Assembly (NCBI GenBank): GCA_030142905.1
Contig: JASJOG010000241.1
Location: 404,981 to 468,980, forward strand
Length of the DNA: 64,000 nt
Direction: 5' to 3'
Origin: Heliopora coerulea
Lineage: Eukaryota > Cnidaria > Anthozoa > Scleralcyonacea > Helioporidae
Every line of letters starts with the position of its first letter. The stretch's first letter is position 1. The notes under the pieces are model-generated. The model did no database searches. It was not told where the DNA came from and saw nothing but the letters and a program-made list of their open reading frames with translations. The translations under genes were made by a program, and so were the position numbers. Shown piece by piece: positions 33,515 through 43,097 of the stretch.

Positions 33515-35310
33515 TGAAAGTTCAATTTACGTTTGTGATTAGAAAGTATTTGGTAAGATCTCACACAAACCAGTGTGTCTCTGGGTAGAGTGAGATATAC
33601 ACTTCTAATTCCGTTTCCTTGTATCTAATTCACACCAGCAGAACAAAATCTTCTCATTTTATAAATAGTTTAAATTAAACGGGAGCGTTCAGCAAACTTT
33701 TGCTTGTACAAATGTACTAAAGTAGCGTACGATGACCACCTCAGTCGTGTTTTCAAACCCCAGGTTGGCTGATGTGCTATGACTTGAGGGATTCAAATTT
33801 AGAGTTTGAATCAATGCGCGACTACGGCTTTATCCATAGTGATCTTTTAAAACCATCAGTTGATGATTCGTGTTGGAGTCAGAGTTATCCCAGGTTTAAA
33901 TCGTAACTCAAAGAAGACTGTGCCAAGAATATTCTGAAATGAATGGAATTCTATGGGCAAATTGATCAGATTTGTTGTAGAACAGATTGTAATGATGACT
34001 TGATGAACGAAGCACACAGTGGTCTGATTTCTAAGAGCCAATCAGAGTACCCAATCCAATATCACCAATGTAATTGCTTTGTTTTCAATTGTGCAGATCA
34101 GAGATCATGGATCGTCAATAGCCTAAAAATTTTACCCTAAAAATTGCCCTAGGACTAAGACAACTAAAAAACATTCTGCATTTTAGCCCCTCTGAAACTG
34201 ATCGTGAAGTATTCTATTACGTTTTGTGTAATATTTCTCAAAATGACGGGACCAGTTCTGTGAAGTTTAGTGGGTACAACCTTCCAGTGCCACCTTGCCC
34301 AAGCTGTTGACAAAAACAGGAAACATAATCGAGTCATTAGAGCGATTGGCTGGGATAGTACTTATCTTTCAATCCTAACGCCAATTCCGGTGTCAGCTTT
34401 AAGCAAAATGAACAAACTCTGTGTTGCTTGACCTTTTAATGTTTACATCAAGCGGTGGATATGAAATATAAATCGCAGTACCGGGAGGTCCAACCGAACT
34501 CTGCAATTATAAAGTAAAACGAAATGATTTGAGAATCAAGTATCAATCAAGTGATCAATAATGAAGTTCTGTACACCAACAAGCAACATGATTTATGGCT
34601 AAATGGAAAGAAAAGAACATATTACAAATCCTCAGCAAACCACTTAAGTACAAAATGTTTTATAGCCAGCCAAGCCAAAGTTAAATCTTCCTATGACCCC
34701 CATGTCAAAATATCAATATTTGGTTGAATAATCCGATGGACATTCCTGGGATTTCGGAGACTATATATGGGTCTGGCCAGCGACGTGTCGTGTAAACTTG
34801 AGGAGGATTAAAATTCCGTAAATTTATTGGCATTGCGCAAAAAAATACGAATATTTACAAAAATTATTTTTTTAAAATAGTAGCATAATCCAGGACAGCC
34901 ATTGAAGTCAGTTTTTCTGTATACGAACGCTAACCAGACATTCGTAGGAAAGTGCGCGCCTATTTGTTTTCCCTATTTCATTTATCTCTCGACCGCACCA
35001 CTTCCTCTGATGAAGTGGGATCCAATTAAGTAATCATTAGTTTTTTCGCATGAACTTAGCCCAGCATCTAGATATTTTGACAGGCATAAACCTGAATATA
35101 TCTCATCATTCATTTCTTAACCAAATCCACTTACCTCTTTTGTAATTTAACTGAAAATTCAACTTAACCACTCACAAAGTGGCTATCGTGTAATCGTTCC
35201 CCAACTTGGCATTCATCCGCAGTCAGTGACAAAGCAATCGAGGAATTGCTAGTAACAACTAAAAATTAATTAATAATAATACCCTTCTCCCATTTTGACA
35301 GTAACTTCAT
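33515..35310. other. no gene recognised
   Basis: No supported coding sequence, on either strand. I looked here specifically for the third exon of the kinase at 42.9-45.1 kb and did not see it. Confidence 0.4.
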
Positions 35311-35324
35311 CCAAGTTTTCGTTT

Positions 35325-35412
35325 ATATATATATATATTTAAATATATATATATAAATTGTTTAAATATATACTATATTTTTTATAGTATATTTTTATAG
35401 TATATATTTTAG
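35325..35412. repeat. TA-rich satellite
   Basis: Alternating TATATATAT and TTTAAATATAT blocks ending in repeated TATAGTATATTTT. Confidence 0.85.
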
Positions 35413-35419
35413 TTAGCAC

Positions 35420-35449
35420 CTGAAGAGCTTCAATAAAAGCGAAAACGTT
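35420..35449 (+). ncRNA. hammerhead-like motif, degenerate
   Basis: CTGAAGA (allowed by the CTGANGA core), stem II GCTT-CAATAA-AAGC, GAAA, then an extra A and ACGTTTGT. Stem III is only two pairs and the cleavage base would be G, which hammerheads do not cut, so it is probably dead. Confidence 0.4.
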
Positions 35450-35621
35450 TGTGAGAAATGAGTGGTTAATTTACAGTCTCCGTCGTTACCACAATATATA
35501 TATATATATATATATCCAACAAAATTTAACCGAAAAGCTACACAAGTGACTTGAATAAATAGAGCGCTCTATACCATTACAGGTAGAGCGAAATGACAGA
35601 AATAGAGACAAATGATTAGCT

Positions 35622-35665
35622 GTCGCTACTCCGAGTTTCACGCGCTTTGGCGATCATCAGGCAAC
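35622..35665 (-). ncRNA. hammerhead-like motif in outer Penelope 3' end
   Basis: Same layout as at 30859-30902: GTTGC, CTGATGA, irregular stem II around CGC-CAAA-GCG, GAAA, stem III ACT-CGG-AGT, GTA, GCGAC. The stem III loop and stem II loop differ from the other copy while the pairing strands are kept. Confidence 0.6.
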
Positions 35666-35734
35666 TGACAGATTAATTATTCACGCTATAAACACTACTG
35701 AAATATGATCTATATTATAGGTTTTGTTAGGTGA

Positions 35735-35876
35735 ACACATTTGGTGAAAAGTTCTGAACGTCTGTTTATCAAGTCTTTCCCCCGTCGTTTCATTATAGAA
35801 AGTTTTTCTTCTAGGCAAAGGTTGCATCTTCCGCAGTTTCCTTTACCAGCCGACGCGTGTTTTAAGAGTGACCATT
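35735..35876 (-). pseudogene. outer Penelope element: C-terminal cysteine-rich end
   Basis: The minus-strand frame reads KWSLLKHASAGKGNCGRCNL, CLEEKLSIM, then a NRRSELFTKC end. This is the usual end of the Penelope GIY-YIG region (W-I-, C--C-LCL-EK, LN+R-EL---C). It is cut off from the rest of its protein by the insert at 35889-37740. Confidence 0.8.
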
Positions 35877-35888
35877 TTATGTTGTAAT
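35877..35888. repeat. 12-bp target-site duplication, left
   Basis: TTATGTTGTAAT, repeated exactly at 37741-37752 on the other side of the palindromic insert. Confidence 0.85.
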
Positions 35889-35984
35889 AAAGTAAATGGT
35901 TTGAACCTGGGAGAATCGTGACATGTTTGAGGAAGTTGATCGTCCAGGTTAGTGTAGTCTTGAGAAAGACTGTTGGTTGAAGTG

Positions 35985-36023
35985 ACTGACGTTTCGACAG
36001 CCTTAGCGGCGGTCATCTTCAGA
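35985..36023 (-). ncRNA. hammerhead-like motif, left arm
   Basis: On the minus strand CTGAAGA, U, a strong stem II (GAC-C-GCC, loop GCTAA, GGC-T-GTC), GAAA, a two-pair stem III (AC-GTCA-GT) and a GTC triplet. Stem I pairing is poor. It sits downstream of the coding region, where these elements usually carry one. Confidence 0.45.
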
Positions 36024-36178
36024 GTCAAAAGGAGAGTAAAGGTCAGGTTCGCCTGTATTTGTATCTGGCTTGTCCGTGATAAGTGGGCGGTCGTATTAGT
36101 CATGGAGGTGTGATATTTGGCGAGAAGCAATGGGTGTGGTTGTGTAGGCGTTAATTATCAGTTTGTCGAAGTGTAAGT

Positions 36179-36946
36179 CTATTGGCTGCTCGCACGTTTG
36201 ACTTTGTGAATTAGTCGTTTGTAAGGTCCCGGTAATTGTTGTGATCGGTTTAATGGATTTTGTTCTAAGTTCGTATACCAGCTTTCTAGTGTGAGTCGCT
36301 GTTTGTAGTTGGTGCTGTACGTAATGCATTTTGCCGAATCCCAGTCAATGTTGTGTTTGGTTTGTCGGTGGTGTTCGGCAATGTGGTTGGTTTTGTCTCC
36401 GTTTTTTGTCGCTCGTTTGTGTTCTGTTAGTCGTATATTTAAGTTTCTGCTAGTCTCACCTATATAAGTGGCTTGGCAGTCGGAGCAATGAATTTTGTAA
36501 ATTGCACCTTGTCTTTCGTGCGGTTGTTCTCTGTCCTTAACGTTAGTCAGTACATGTCGTAAAGTTGTGATGGGTTTGTGCGCTACTCGTATGTTGTATG
36601 GTCGTAAGATACGCGAGATAATCTCAGACGTACCTTTTATGTAGGGTATCGTTGCTGTAGTTGTTGTCGAACTGTTGTTTTTGTCGCGTTCATTGTCTTT
36701 GTAAGTGTTAAGTTTGATGAAGTCAGAGTTATAGTTGTTTTTGTGGAAAACGCATTGTAGGTAGTCATTTTCTTGGCGTAGAGCGTCGGGTGAGTTACAA
36801 ATGAGTTGTGCGCGTCTCGTCAATGTTTTGATGGTGGTAGCTTTGTGTGAGGTTGGATTGTACGACGATTGGTCAAGTAGTCTGTCAGTATGCGTTGGTT
36901 TCCTGTAGACAGTGGTCTGTAGTTTGTTATTGTCACGACTTACCAA
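36179..36946 (-). pseudogene. Penelope-like polyprotein fragment: RT thumb and GIY-YIG
   Basis: 255 aa. Residues 1-70 resemble the post-catalytic thumb of Penelope reverse transcriptase (TTVYRKPTHTDRLLDQSSYN, with SHK and RAQLICNSPDALRQE). Residues 140-200 form a GIY-YIG endonuclease: GAIYKIHCSDC, ATYIGETSRNLNIRLTEHK, with the GIY-like YKI, the YIG triplet, the conserved R in NIRL and a following HI-EH segment. The catalytic part of the reverse transcriptase is absent, so the fragment is 5'-truncated. These proteins copy element RNA and nick target DNA. The reading frame itself is open. The last 80 codons or so are duplicated in inverse orientation in the right arm. Confidence 0.85.
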
Positions 36947-37639
36947 ACAGTCAAGGAACGGAATAGCTCCGACAACAACTACAACAACAGTCCGACAACA
37001 ACTACAGCAACGATACCCTACATAAAAGGTACGTCTGAGATTATCTCGCGTATCTTACGACCATACAACATACGAGTAGCGCACAAACCCATCACAACTT
37101 TACGACATGTACTGACTAACGTTAAGGACAGAGAACAACCGCACGAAAGACAAGGTGCAATTTACAAAATTCATTGCTCCGACTGCCAAGCCACTTATAT
37201 AGGTGAGACTAGCAGAAACTTAAATATACGACTAACAGAACACAAACGAGCGACAAAAAACGGAGACAAAACCAACCACATTGCCGAACACCACCGACAA
37301 ACCAAACACAACATTGACTGGGATTCGGCAAAATGCATTACGTACAGCACCAACTACAAACAGCGACTCACACTAGAAAGCTGGTATACGAACTTAGAAC
37401 AAAATCCATTAAACCGATCACAACAATTACCGGGACCTTACAAACGACTAATTCACAAAGTCAAACGTGCGAGCAGCCAATAGACTTACACTTCGACAAA
37501 CTGATAATTAACGCCTACACAACCACACCCATTGCTTCTCGCCAAATATCACACCTCCATGACTAATACGACCGCCCACTTATCACGGACAAGCCAGATA
37601 CAAATACAGGCGAACCTGACCTTTACTCTCCTTTTGACT

Positions 37640-37679
37640 CTGAAGATGACCGCCGCTAAGGCTGTCGAAACGTCAGTCA
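37640..37679 (+). ncRNA. hammerhead-like motif, right arm
   Basis: The exact inverted copy of the motif at 35985-36023, now on the plus strand. Confidence 0.45.
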
Positions 37680-37740
37680 CTTCAACCAACAGTCTTTCTC
37701 AAGACTACACTAACCTGGACGATCAACTTCCTCAAACATG

Positions 37741-37752
37741 TTATGTTGTAAT
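37741..37752. repeat. 12-bp target-site duplication, right
   Basis: TTATGTTGTAAT, matching 35877-35888. It is part of the codons for the YNI segment of the interrupted Penelope protein. Confidence 0.85.
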
Positions 37753-38282
37753 CTCGTTTGCCACGTTTATGTTTCCACACGAGCTTAGAAAGTTCCGTTT
37801 CGTTTGCATACTTCACGTCGGTAAATGATTTTTATGGCTTCGGAATCTTTTTTTAAAGGTGTTAGCAGTGACACCGAAGTAAATGTGTTTCTCTTGATTT
37901 CGGCGCTCGTCACTACGGCCTGGTATACAACGCTCTTTTCTAGGCATTTTCCGTTGACTGGGTATTCGGTGGCTTGACTGCAGTTGCAGGGTCGGGTTAG
38001 GTCGTTATTTGTATTCGATGTGCTGGATGGATTGTCGTGTTTCCTGAGTATCGCCTTGTTGTGTTTTGAAATGACTGATTTCATCGTTTCTGTACAGTTG
38101 TAACTTACTCGTACCGTGTGTCTGTTGAATAGAGTGCCGAGTCTGTTAGCTGCTGGGAAATGTTTGTCTATGAGTTGTAAGAAGTCGTGTGCGATGTTCG
38201 TTCTGACGTTTTTATTGAAAGGTGGGTTGTACCAAATGGTGTTGCGTTGTCTGTTTCGTCTTGGGTTGTTTGGTATAGGATT
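37753..38282 (-). pseudogene. outer Penelope element: linker and GIY-YIG domain
   Basis: From 38282 down the minus strand reads NPIPNNPRRNRQRNTIWYNP, PFNKNVRTNIAHDFLQLIDK, HFPAANRLGTLFNRHTV and MKSVISKHNKAILRKHD, all standard in this lineage, then the C-x-C / C-x-x-G-x-C knuckle (PCNCSQATEYPVNGKC) and VVYQAVVTS, the start of GIY-YIG. One frame change brings in YFGVTANTFKKRFRSH (the YIG half) and another brings in NETELSKLVWKHK. A stop separates this from the reverse transcriptase piece. At least three lesions. Confidence 0.8.
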
Positions 38283-38756
38283 CTACGCTAGTTGCATGTC
38301 GAAGTTGCTGTGTTTTAGAGCATCGTTATAAAGTGGGGCTGTGGAGTCAAAAGCCTGTTTATCACATGATAGCGTGTATATACGGCGGTTGATGGATAGT
38401 GGTAGTTGACGGATGATTGATGGCGGGTGGTTGGATGAACGGTTAATGTAAAGCGGTTTGTCATTTGGTTTGTGGTAGGGTTTATAAGTACCGTCAGTTA
38501 AGTTCAGTGCTAAGTCGAGGAAGTTAGTGAGTTGCTGGTTAACTTGAGCGTTAATTTTTATGCCAAAATCGTTGAATGTCTGTATGAGGTCCTTTCTAGC
38601 TTTGTCGCTTAGGCATCCAGACATCGTCTGTATTAAGGCCAGTCCGTCGTCGCGGTAGAGTCCGATATTTTTTCCGAAACGTCCTTGTAAAGAATGTAGC
38701 ATGAAGAGGCCCACTAGCTCGCACACTTCTGCCCCATCATAACTACCCATCGTCAC
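38283..38756 (-). pseudogene. outer Penelope element: reverse transcriptase fragment
   Basis: 157 aa with MGSYDGAEVCELVGLFMLHS at residues 3-22, the catalytic box IGLYRDDGLA near residue 31-40, KDLIQTFNDFGIKI and FLDLALNLTDGTYKPYHKPN near the middle. MGSYDGAE-CELVGL and YRDDGLA are diagnostic for Penelope-like reverse transcriptases. The fingers and first palm motifs are missing. The frame ends in a TAG where related proteins carry a tyrosine before NP. The enzyme copied the element's RNA at the target site. Confidence 0.9.
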
Positions 38757-39208
38757 GTCGATGGGTTGTTATGACTACATGAGTAGTTATGGCATCTGCA
38801 GTGGCGTAGCTATGGTTAGATACTTTAGTCCTGCTTTTCGGAAGTGGAAAAGCAACTAGGGGGGTCCGGGGGTATGCTTCCCTGGGAAATTTTTTAAATT
38901 TACAACCCTAAAATGGCCATTCCCTGCAATTTCAGAGTGAAATATCTCATAAATGGAGCATATAAAAACTGTTTGTTAAAAAGAAACTAAAAGTTTTTTT
39001 AAAAGTACTGCCAAAATAATTTTAGAATTAGCTGCAAGTTTAAATATTGTGATCACATGAATATTCCATCAACCACAGTATTTCATCCTTAATTCAACAT
39101 TGCAATTTTTCAAACACATGAAGGTGGTTAAGTCACTTAAGTGGTTCAGATTTAATGGTTTCTTAGGACAAGTTGAAATCGATGACAAAACCGTTAACAT
39201 AAATTTTA

Positions 39209-39248
39209 ATACAGCTGTTTCGCCCAATGTCAGGGCTCATCGGCATGC
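39209..39248 (-). ncRNA. hammerhead-like motif with one core change
   Basis: On the minus strand: CCGATGA (expected CTGATGA), stem II GCCC-TGACATT-GGGC, GAAA, stem III ACA-GC-TGT and triplet GTA. Everything except the U4 position and stem I fits the minimal-stem-III hammerhead. It lies inside the hAT element and marks another dispersed ribozyme-bearing repeat. Confidence 0.5.
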
Positions 39249-39269
39249 CTAGGAAACATGAATATCAGT

Positions 39270-40210
39270 TGCAGTTAAATTCATGATTCCGACATGGACA
39301 GCCTCCAAAAAGAAACCTAGAATTATGAGCAGTCTGGTTTTAAGGCGCCAGATTCTCGCCCTCACACCTCTTAAAGCCTTAAGAGGAGTTTGGTTAGAAA
39401 TGGGAGACAATATGGGACATTTCATGGATATTATATTGCTCAGTTTTTCATCTCATCCCAGTCTTCTTCTAACCCTTTACCCCCCTCCCACTCATGTTTT
39501 GACCTCATACAACAAAGTTATGGTTAGTGATCGTCTTTATATAAAGGAAATAATAACTGTACTGATTGAGCATCCTGAAAACATTTTTCAAAACTATCAT
39601 TTGCATTTGGTTTGCTTCGAGGATGTACTGCTTTTGGCAGCAGTACTGCTCATAGATGATCTTGTTGGATTTCTCTGGTCTTCACGTTCTTTCTTGTTCA
39701 AGACACTTGTTTTACTTTTGCATAAACGTCATATTCGACTTTTTGAATAGTGGGTTGACTTGAATATTGTTCTCTCCTTGTTGTGAGGAGAGGATTTAGG
39801 TAGCTTTCAATACAATTTCAAAAGCCAATTTAAGAGTTCTCTTGTTGAAATTGCTTGCCTTTGTGTGCTGAGCTTGAATAGGCATTAGATAAGCAGGTAC
39901 ACCATCAAACTTGAGATTTTATTTTTATCATTTTCCTTTAAAATATTCAATAAGCCATCCAGTGAGATCCAAATCCTGTATTTAAATTTTGGTAAAACAT
40001 TTCTCTTCCCAGGACTGATGATTGTGTTTGGCTTTTTGGAGTGCATGAAGTTGTGCAAACACAGTAATTGACCAATCACAGCATGTGTAAGGCACAATCT
40101 ATTTTATTTGGAAATATTAAATTCATAACTCAAATTTCCAGTATTTTTTTTTCTTTAAAAACCATTGGTACAGTAATCCAAACTAAAAAAATTTAAACAC
40201 TCCAAAAAGG
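39270..40210. other. non-coding part of the hAT element
   Basis: A 155-codon plus-strand frame at 39283-39750 has no recognisable domain and lies in the untranslated part of the element. I do not call it a gene. Confidence 0.5.
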
Positions 40211-40216
40211 CCAAAC

Positions 40217-42405
40217 CTATATGTACCTAAAATTAAGCCTTCTAGGCTTCTCAATAAACTTTGCAAGGATACAGTTATGCAGCTCCTTCTTATCCTCATG
40301 TTCCTTCAAAATATCTTTATGTACAGATATTCTGCACAATGAACCTAGTCGTTCATCCCCCATAGGGTTTCTTAAGTAAGTTTTGACTCGCTTCAAACAT
40401 GAAAAAGATCTTTCACCTGATGCACTGGAAACAGCCATGACTGCATTGAGTTTAAGTAACTTAACACATTCTGGAATACATTGCTGAATATTAATGTGGT
40501 AAATATATTCTAAAAGCTCCATGAGGTTTTCTTTAACAAAATCATGATCTTGGTAAACAAAAAGCAGTTGACTCACAAGCTTAGGGAAGTCAAAAAGAGG
40601 GCCATATTTATCTTTAAGTTGGTGAATTTTATCATTAGGGACACTTTCCTTCCACTGTATAAAGACTTTTGGTTGACTAAATCAAGGAATAAAAAACTTT
40701 CTGCATCATTAAATCTTTCACAAAGCATACCAACAATACAATCAATAACCTCACAGTACAGTTGCTTGTAATTTATATTTCTCTGAGATCTCCTGGCTGG
40801 GGTACCAGCTCTATTTTCAGCTGCTGAATAACAATCACTAAAAGCAGTATCATTACAAAGATTATTATTAAGAAAATCAACAAAATTTTGGATCTTTTTT
40901 ATGCCATAAGAAAAATCAGTGGACCTATTCTGAAGGATATCATAAAGAATAGAAGACTGCTGTAAAATTTTATAACAGAGTTCCAGAAGAAAACAGAAAA
41001 TAAAGGATTCCAGGAAGTGGAGTAAACCATCAGTTTGAGTAACAGTTTCATCAGTCCAATTGTGAGGATTTTAACTAATCTCTGTAAGGGCAGCTACTAA
41101 AGAGTCAAAGTTATTGAAAATAGCAGAAATGGCACAAGATTTATAATACCATCTGGTTTCACCAGGATTAGGGATATCAATACCATGAGACTTAAGATTA
41201 GCGTTTCTTTCAGGACTAGATCCGCCAAAGGCTAAAACATTAGCAAAAAAAATCTTAACAGCTTTAATATTAAGGGCAGATTGACACAAAACTAAATTAA
41301 GTTGATGAGCGGCACAGTGAAAGAAAAAGGCATAAGGGTAAACCTGTCGTAAAATAGCTTGTAGCCCATTAAGATGGCCACTCATTACAGATGCACCATC
41401 ATAAGTTTGCATAACAAGTTTGGACTTAATAGATTCTCCATACTTATTAAGAATTCCCTTCACAATATCACCAATAGCTCGTGCACTTCTGTCAGAACTA
41501 ACATTTCTAAATTTAAGGAATCCTTCAACAACTTGGCCCCCTCTATCCAACCAAATAATAGCACTAAGCTGAGCTTTCTTAGAAATATCAGACAGTAGTT
41601 TCATCAACTTGAATACTAAGAAACTGGCATTGCCTTATCTCAAAATTAATTTGGTCGTGAATAACAGAATCTATACATCCTATTAAATCATTTTGCACAT
41701 CAGGGGAAACACCAGTAAATACCCCCCCATGATCAGGTTTCTCTGATTCCTCAAGCCTTCCATGCAGGCGACGATCAAATACGGAGTCTAGTTTGCCAAA
41801 ACATTTCAGTAGCTCTCGATAATTTCCTTTATTAAGACTGCCATTTGACTCATCATGCCCCGTAAATGCCAACTCTTGCTTGGCTAGAAACAAGACAGCT
41901 TCTCCAATATTTTTCAACATTTCCCGGTTTTGCCTAACCTCTTCATTGTATCTCTCTACTGCATCTCGCCTTGCCTTTGAAAACAAAAGATCGACACTCT
42001 CCTGGGAATCAAAGACTTTCCACGATTTATAAGCCTCCATGTGAGATTTAGCTTTCTCGTGTTTTTTGCAGTCGCTCGTGTAACTATGCATGTTTGTGTA
42101 GCCGGTTAATACCCAAGGAGAAGACTTACCCTGTCGAAATAAAAGACACGGCCAGCAAAACAAACCGTTCTTTCTCTTACTCCCGCACAACCAATCCCGC
42201 GTAGAGTACCACGACTCTTGAAACCCTCTAACCGTCCTGCCCATTGTAGTTTGAAGGGAAAGCTTCGGTGTAGGTCGCGGCATACGAGCTATTTCCTTCT
42301 GCTCAGCGACACCTCGCGCAGAAAACGGTCTTTCTAAGAGCTCCTGAACAAAATCCCGGCCGCCAGAGCTTCCACACGATTCGCTTGATGGAGTTGGGTG
42401 ACTTG
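40217..42405 (-). pseudogene. hAT-family transposase (TTF zinc finger, ZMYM1-like)
   Basis: Reading from 42405 down: an N-terminal segment (DFVQELLERPFSARGVAEQK), then a TTF-type zinc finger (WYSTRDWLCGSKRKNGLFCW with PCLLF and a later SHMEA), then the RNase H-like catalytic region up to QVDET. There the frame shifts at about 41600 into SDISKKAQLSAIIWLDRGGQ, VMQTYDGASVMSGHLNG and HCAAHQLNLVL, ending in an in-frame TAA at 41071. The insertion domain continues open to about 40670 and shifts again to reach VSSASGERSFSCLKRVKTYL (40440-40380), the hAT dimerisation domain. Two frameshifts and one stop make it inactive. hAT transposases excise and insert DNA with 8-bp target duplications. Confidence 0.9.
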
Positions 42406-42502
42406 GTCAATTTCCATGTTCATGAGACGATAAAATATAAAGCCGTCTATCTGAACTACGAATGCTAAACAGCTCTGAGTTACTCAGTCCTTGAAGTCCT
42501 AC

Positions 42503-42695
42503 AATTGCTAATCAACAGGACTTTTGGTGGAAATTCGGCCGGGGTGTGGTGCTATTCATCCAATAAAATGCGTTCAAATCGTCCCGGAACTCCTGCATTG
42601 CAATTATTGCAGGACTTTTGCAGGAAATGCGACATAGGTGTGGTGCTATTTAGCCAATCAAAAGCGTTCAAATTATTCTGGAATTCCTGCTCCAC
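42503..42695. repeat. ~100-bp tandem duplication in hAT 5' region
   Basis: CAGGACTTTTGGTGGAAATT ... GGTGTGGTGCTATTCATCCA is repeated about 100 bp on as CAGGACTTTTGCAGGAAATG ... GGTGTGGTGCTATTTAGCCA, followed in both by a GCGTTCAAAT block. Confidence 0.75.
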
Positions 42696-42932
42696 GCTTA
42701 TGGCAGGAAATCGTAAAATCCATGATTCGTACTTATTCCAGCGCTCATGTTAGCTGAACGTAGCCTCATTGCGGTCTATAAGCAGGCTGAAAAACTCGAT
42801 TTCCGTAAATTTGATGAGACATTTGGGACAAAACAAAATTTCAATTGCAGTTTTTAAAATTTTCATATTGGAAAAATTTTAAGTCATGCTGAGCATGACA
42901 AGCATGACCGCTAGCTACGCCGTTGAACATAC

Positions 42933-43097
42933 CCAAAGTTTATTGTCAAAATAGTATGCCTCATAAAGACCAACTACATTTTTGCGCTTGCATTCAGCTA
43001 GAATATCAATCTCCACCATGAAATCATCTAATTCACTTTCATCTCTTATTTCAACAATCTTTGCTGCAGCTTCAACATTAGTCGTTCTGTTTCTTGC
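42933..43097 (-). CDS. SLK/STK10-like STE20 kinase, coding exon 2
   Basis: Acceptor AG at 43099-43098, then exactly 55 codons in phase 0 and the donor TGG|GTATGTT. The peptide has AAAKIVEIRDESELDDFMVE, IDILAECKRKNVVGLYEAYY and FDNKLW. AAAKI holds the ATP-anchoring beta-3 lysine, FMVEIDIL the alpha-C glutamate, and VGLYEAYYFDNKLW the beta-4/beta-5 strands just before the hinge. These match the SLK/LOK (STK10) branch of STE20 kinases, which phosphorylate ERM proteins at the membrane-cortex interface. The frame is intact. The hAT element starts 7 nt into the following intron; the third exon is not found in the window. Confidence 0.85.

Larger units (their letters stand above)
35889..37740. mobile_element. 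palindromic Penelope-like insertion
   Basis: A 1852-bp insert between 12-bp direct repeats. It consists of 32 bp of unique sequence, a left arm (35921 to about 36680), a central unique part, and a right arm (about 36983-37740) that is the reverse complement of the left arm with no difference I could find; the two 77-codon frames in the arms are identical. The left arm plus centre carry the element's C-terminal coding part. It is a second Penelope family, different from the one it interrupts. Inverted head-to-head structures are known for Penelope elements; the precise mechanism here is inference. Confidence 0.85.
35500..38770 (-). mobile_element. Penelope-like element, outer copy, split by nested insertion
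   Basis: The minus strand carries reverse transcriptase (38756-38283), a linker, a GIY-YIG domain (to about 37741), then, after the inserted 1.85 kb palindrome, the cysteine-rich C-terminus (35876 to about 35735) and a 3' region with a hammerhead-like motif. The protein reads continuously across the insertion if the insert and one copy of the 12-bp duplication are removed, which proves the nesting. The 5' part of the reverse transcriptase is missing, with stops immediately upstream of 38756. The left end of a hAT element lies at 38799. Confidence 0.85.
38799..42925 (-). mobile_element. hAT transposon with TTF-finger transposase (4.1 kb)
   Basis: The left end is CAGTGGCGTAGCTATGG. The reverse complement of the right end is CAACGGCGTAGCTAGCGG. 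A hAT transposase remnant runs on the minus strand between them. Flanking 8-mers (GGCATCTG / AACATACC) do not match, so the target duplication is lost or an end was rearranged. The right end is 7 nt inside the intron after kinase exon 2. Confidence 0.75.

Noticed and set aside
39283..39750. 155-codon plus-strand ORF
   Set aside because: Lies in the untranslated part of the hAT element, antisense to the transposase, with no recognisable domain and no sign of conserved codon use.
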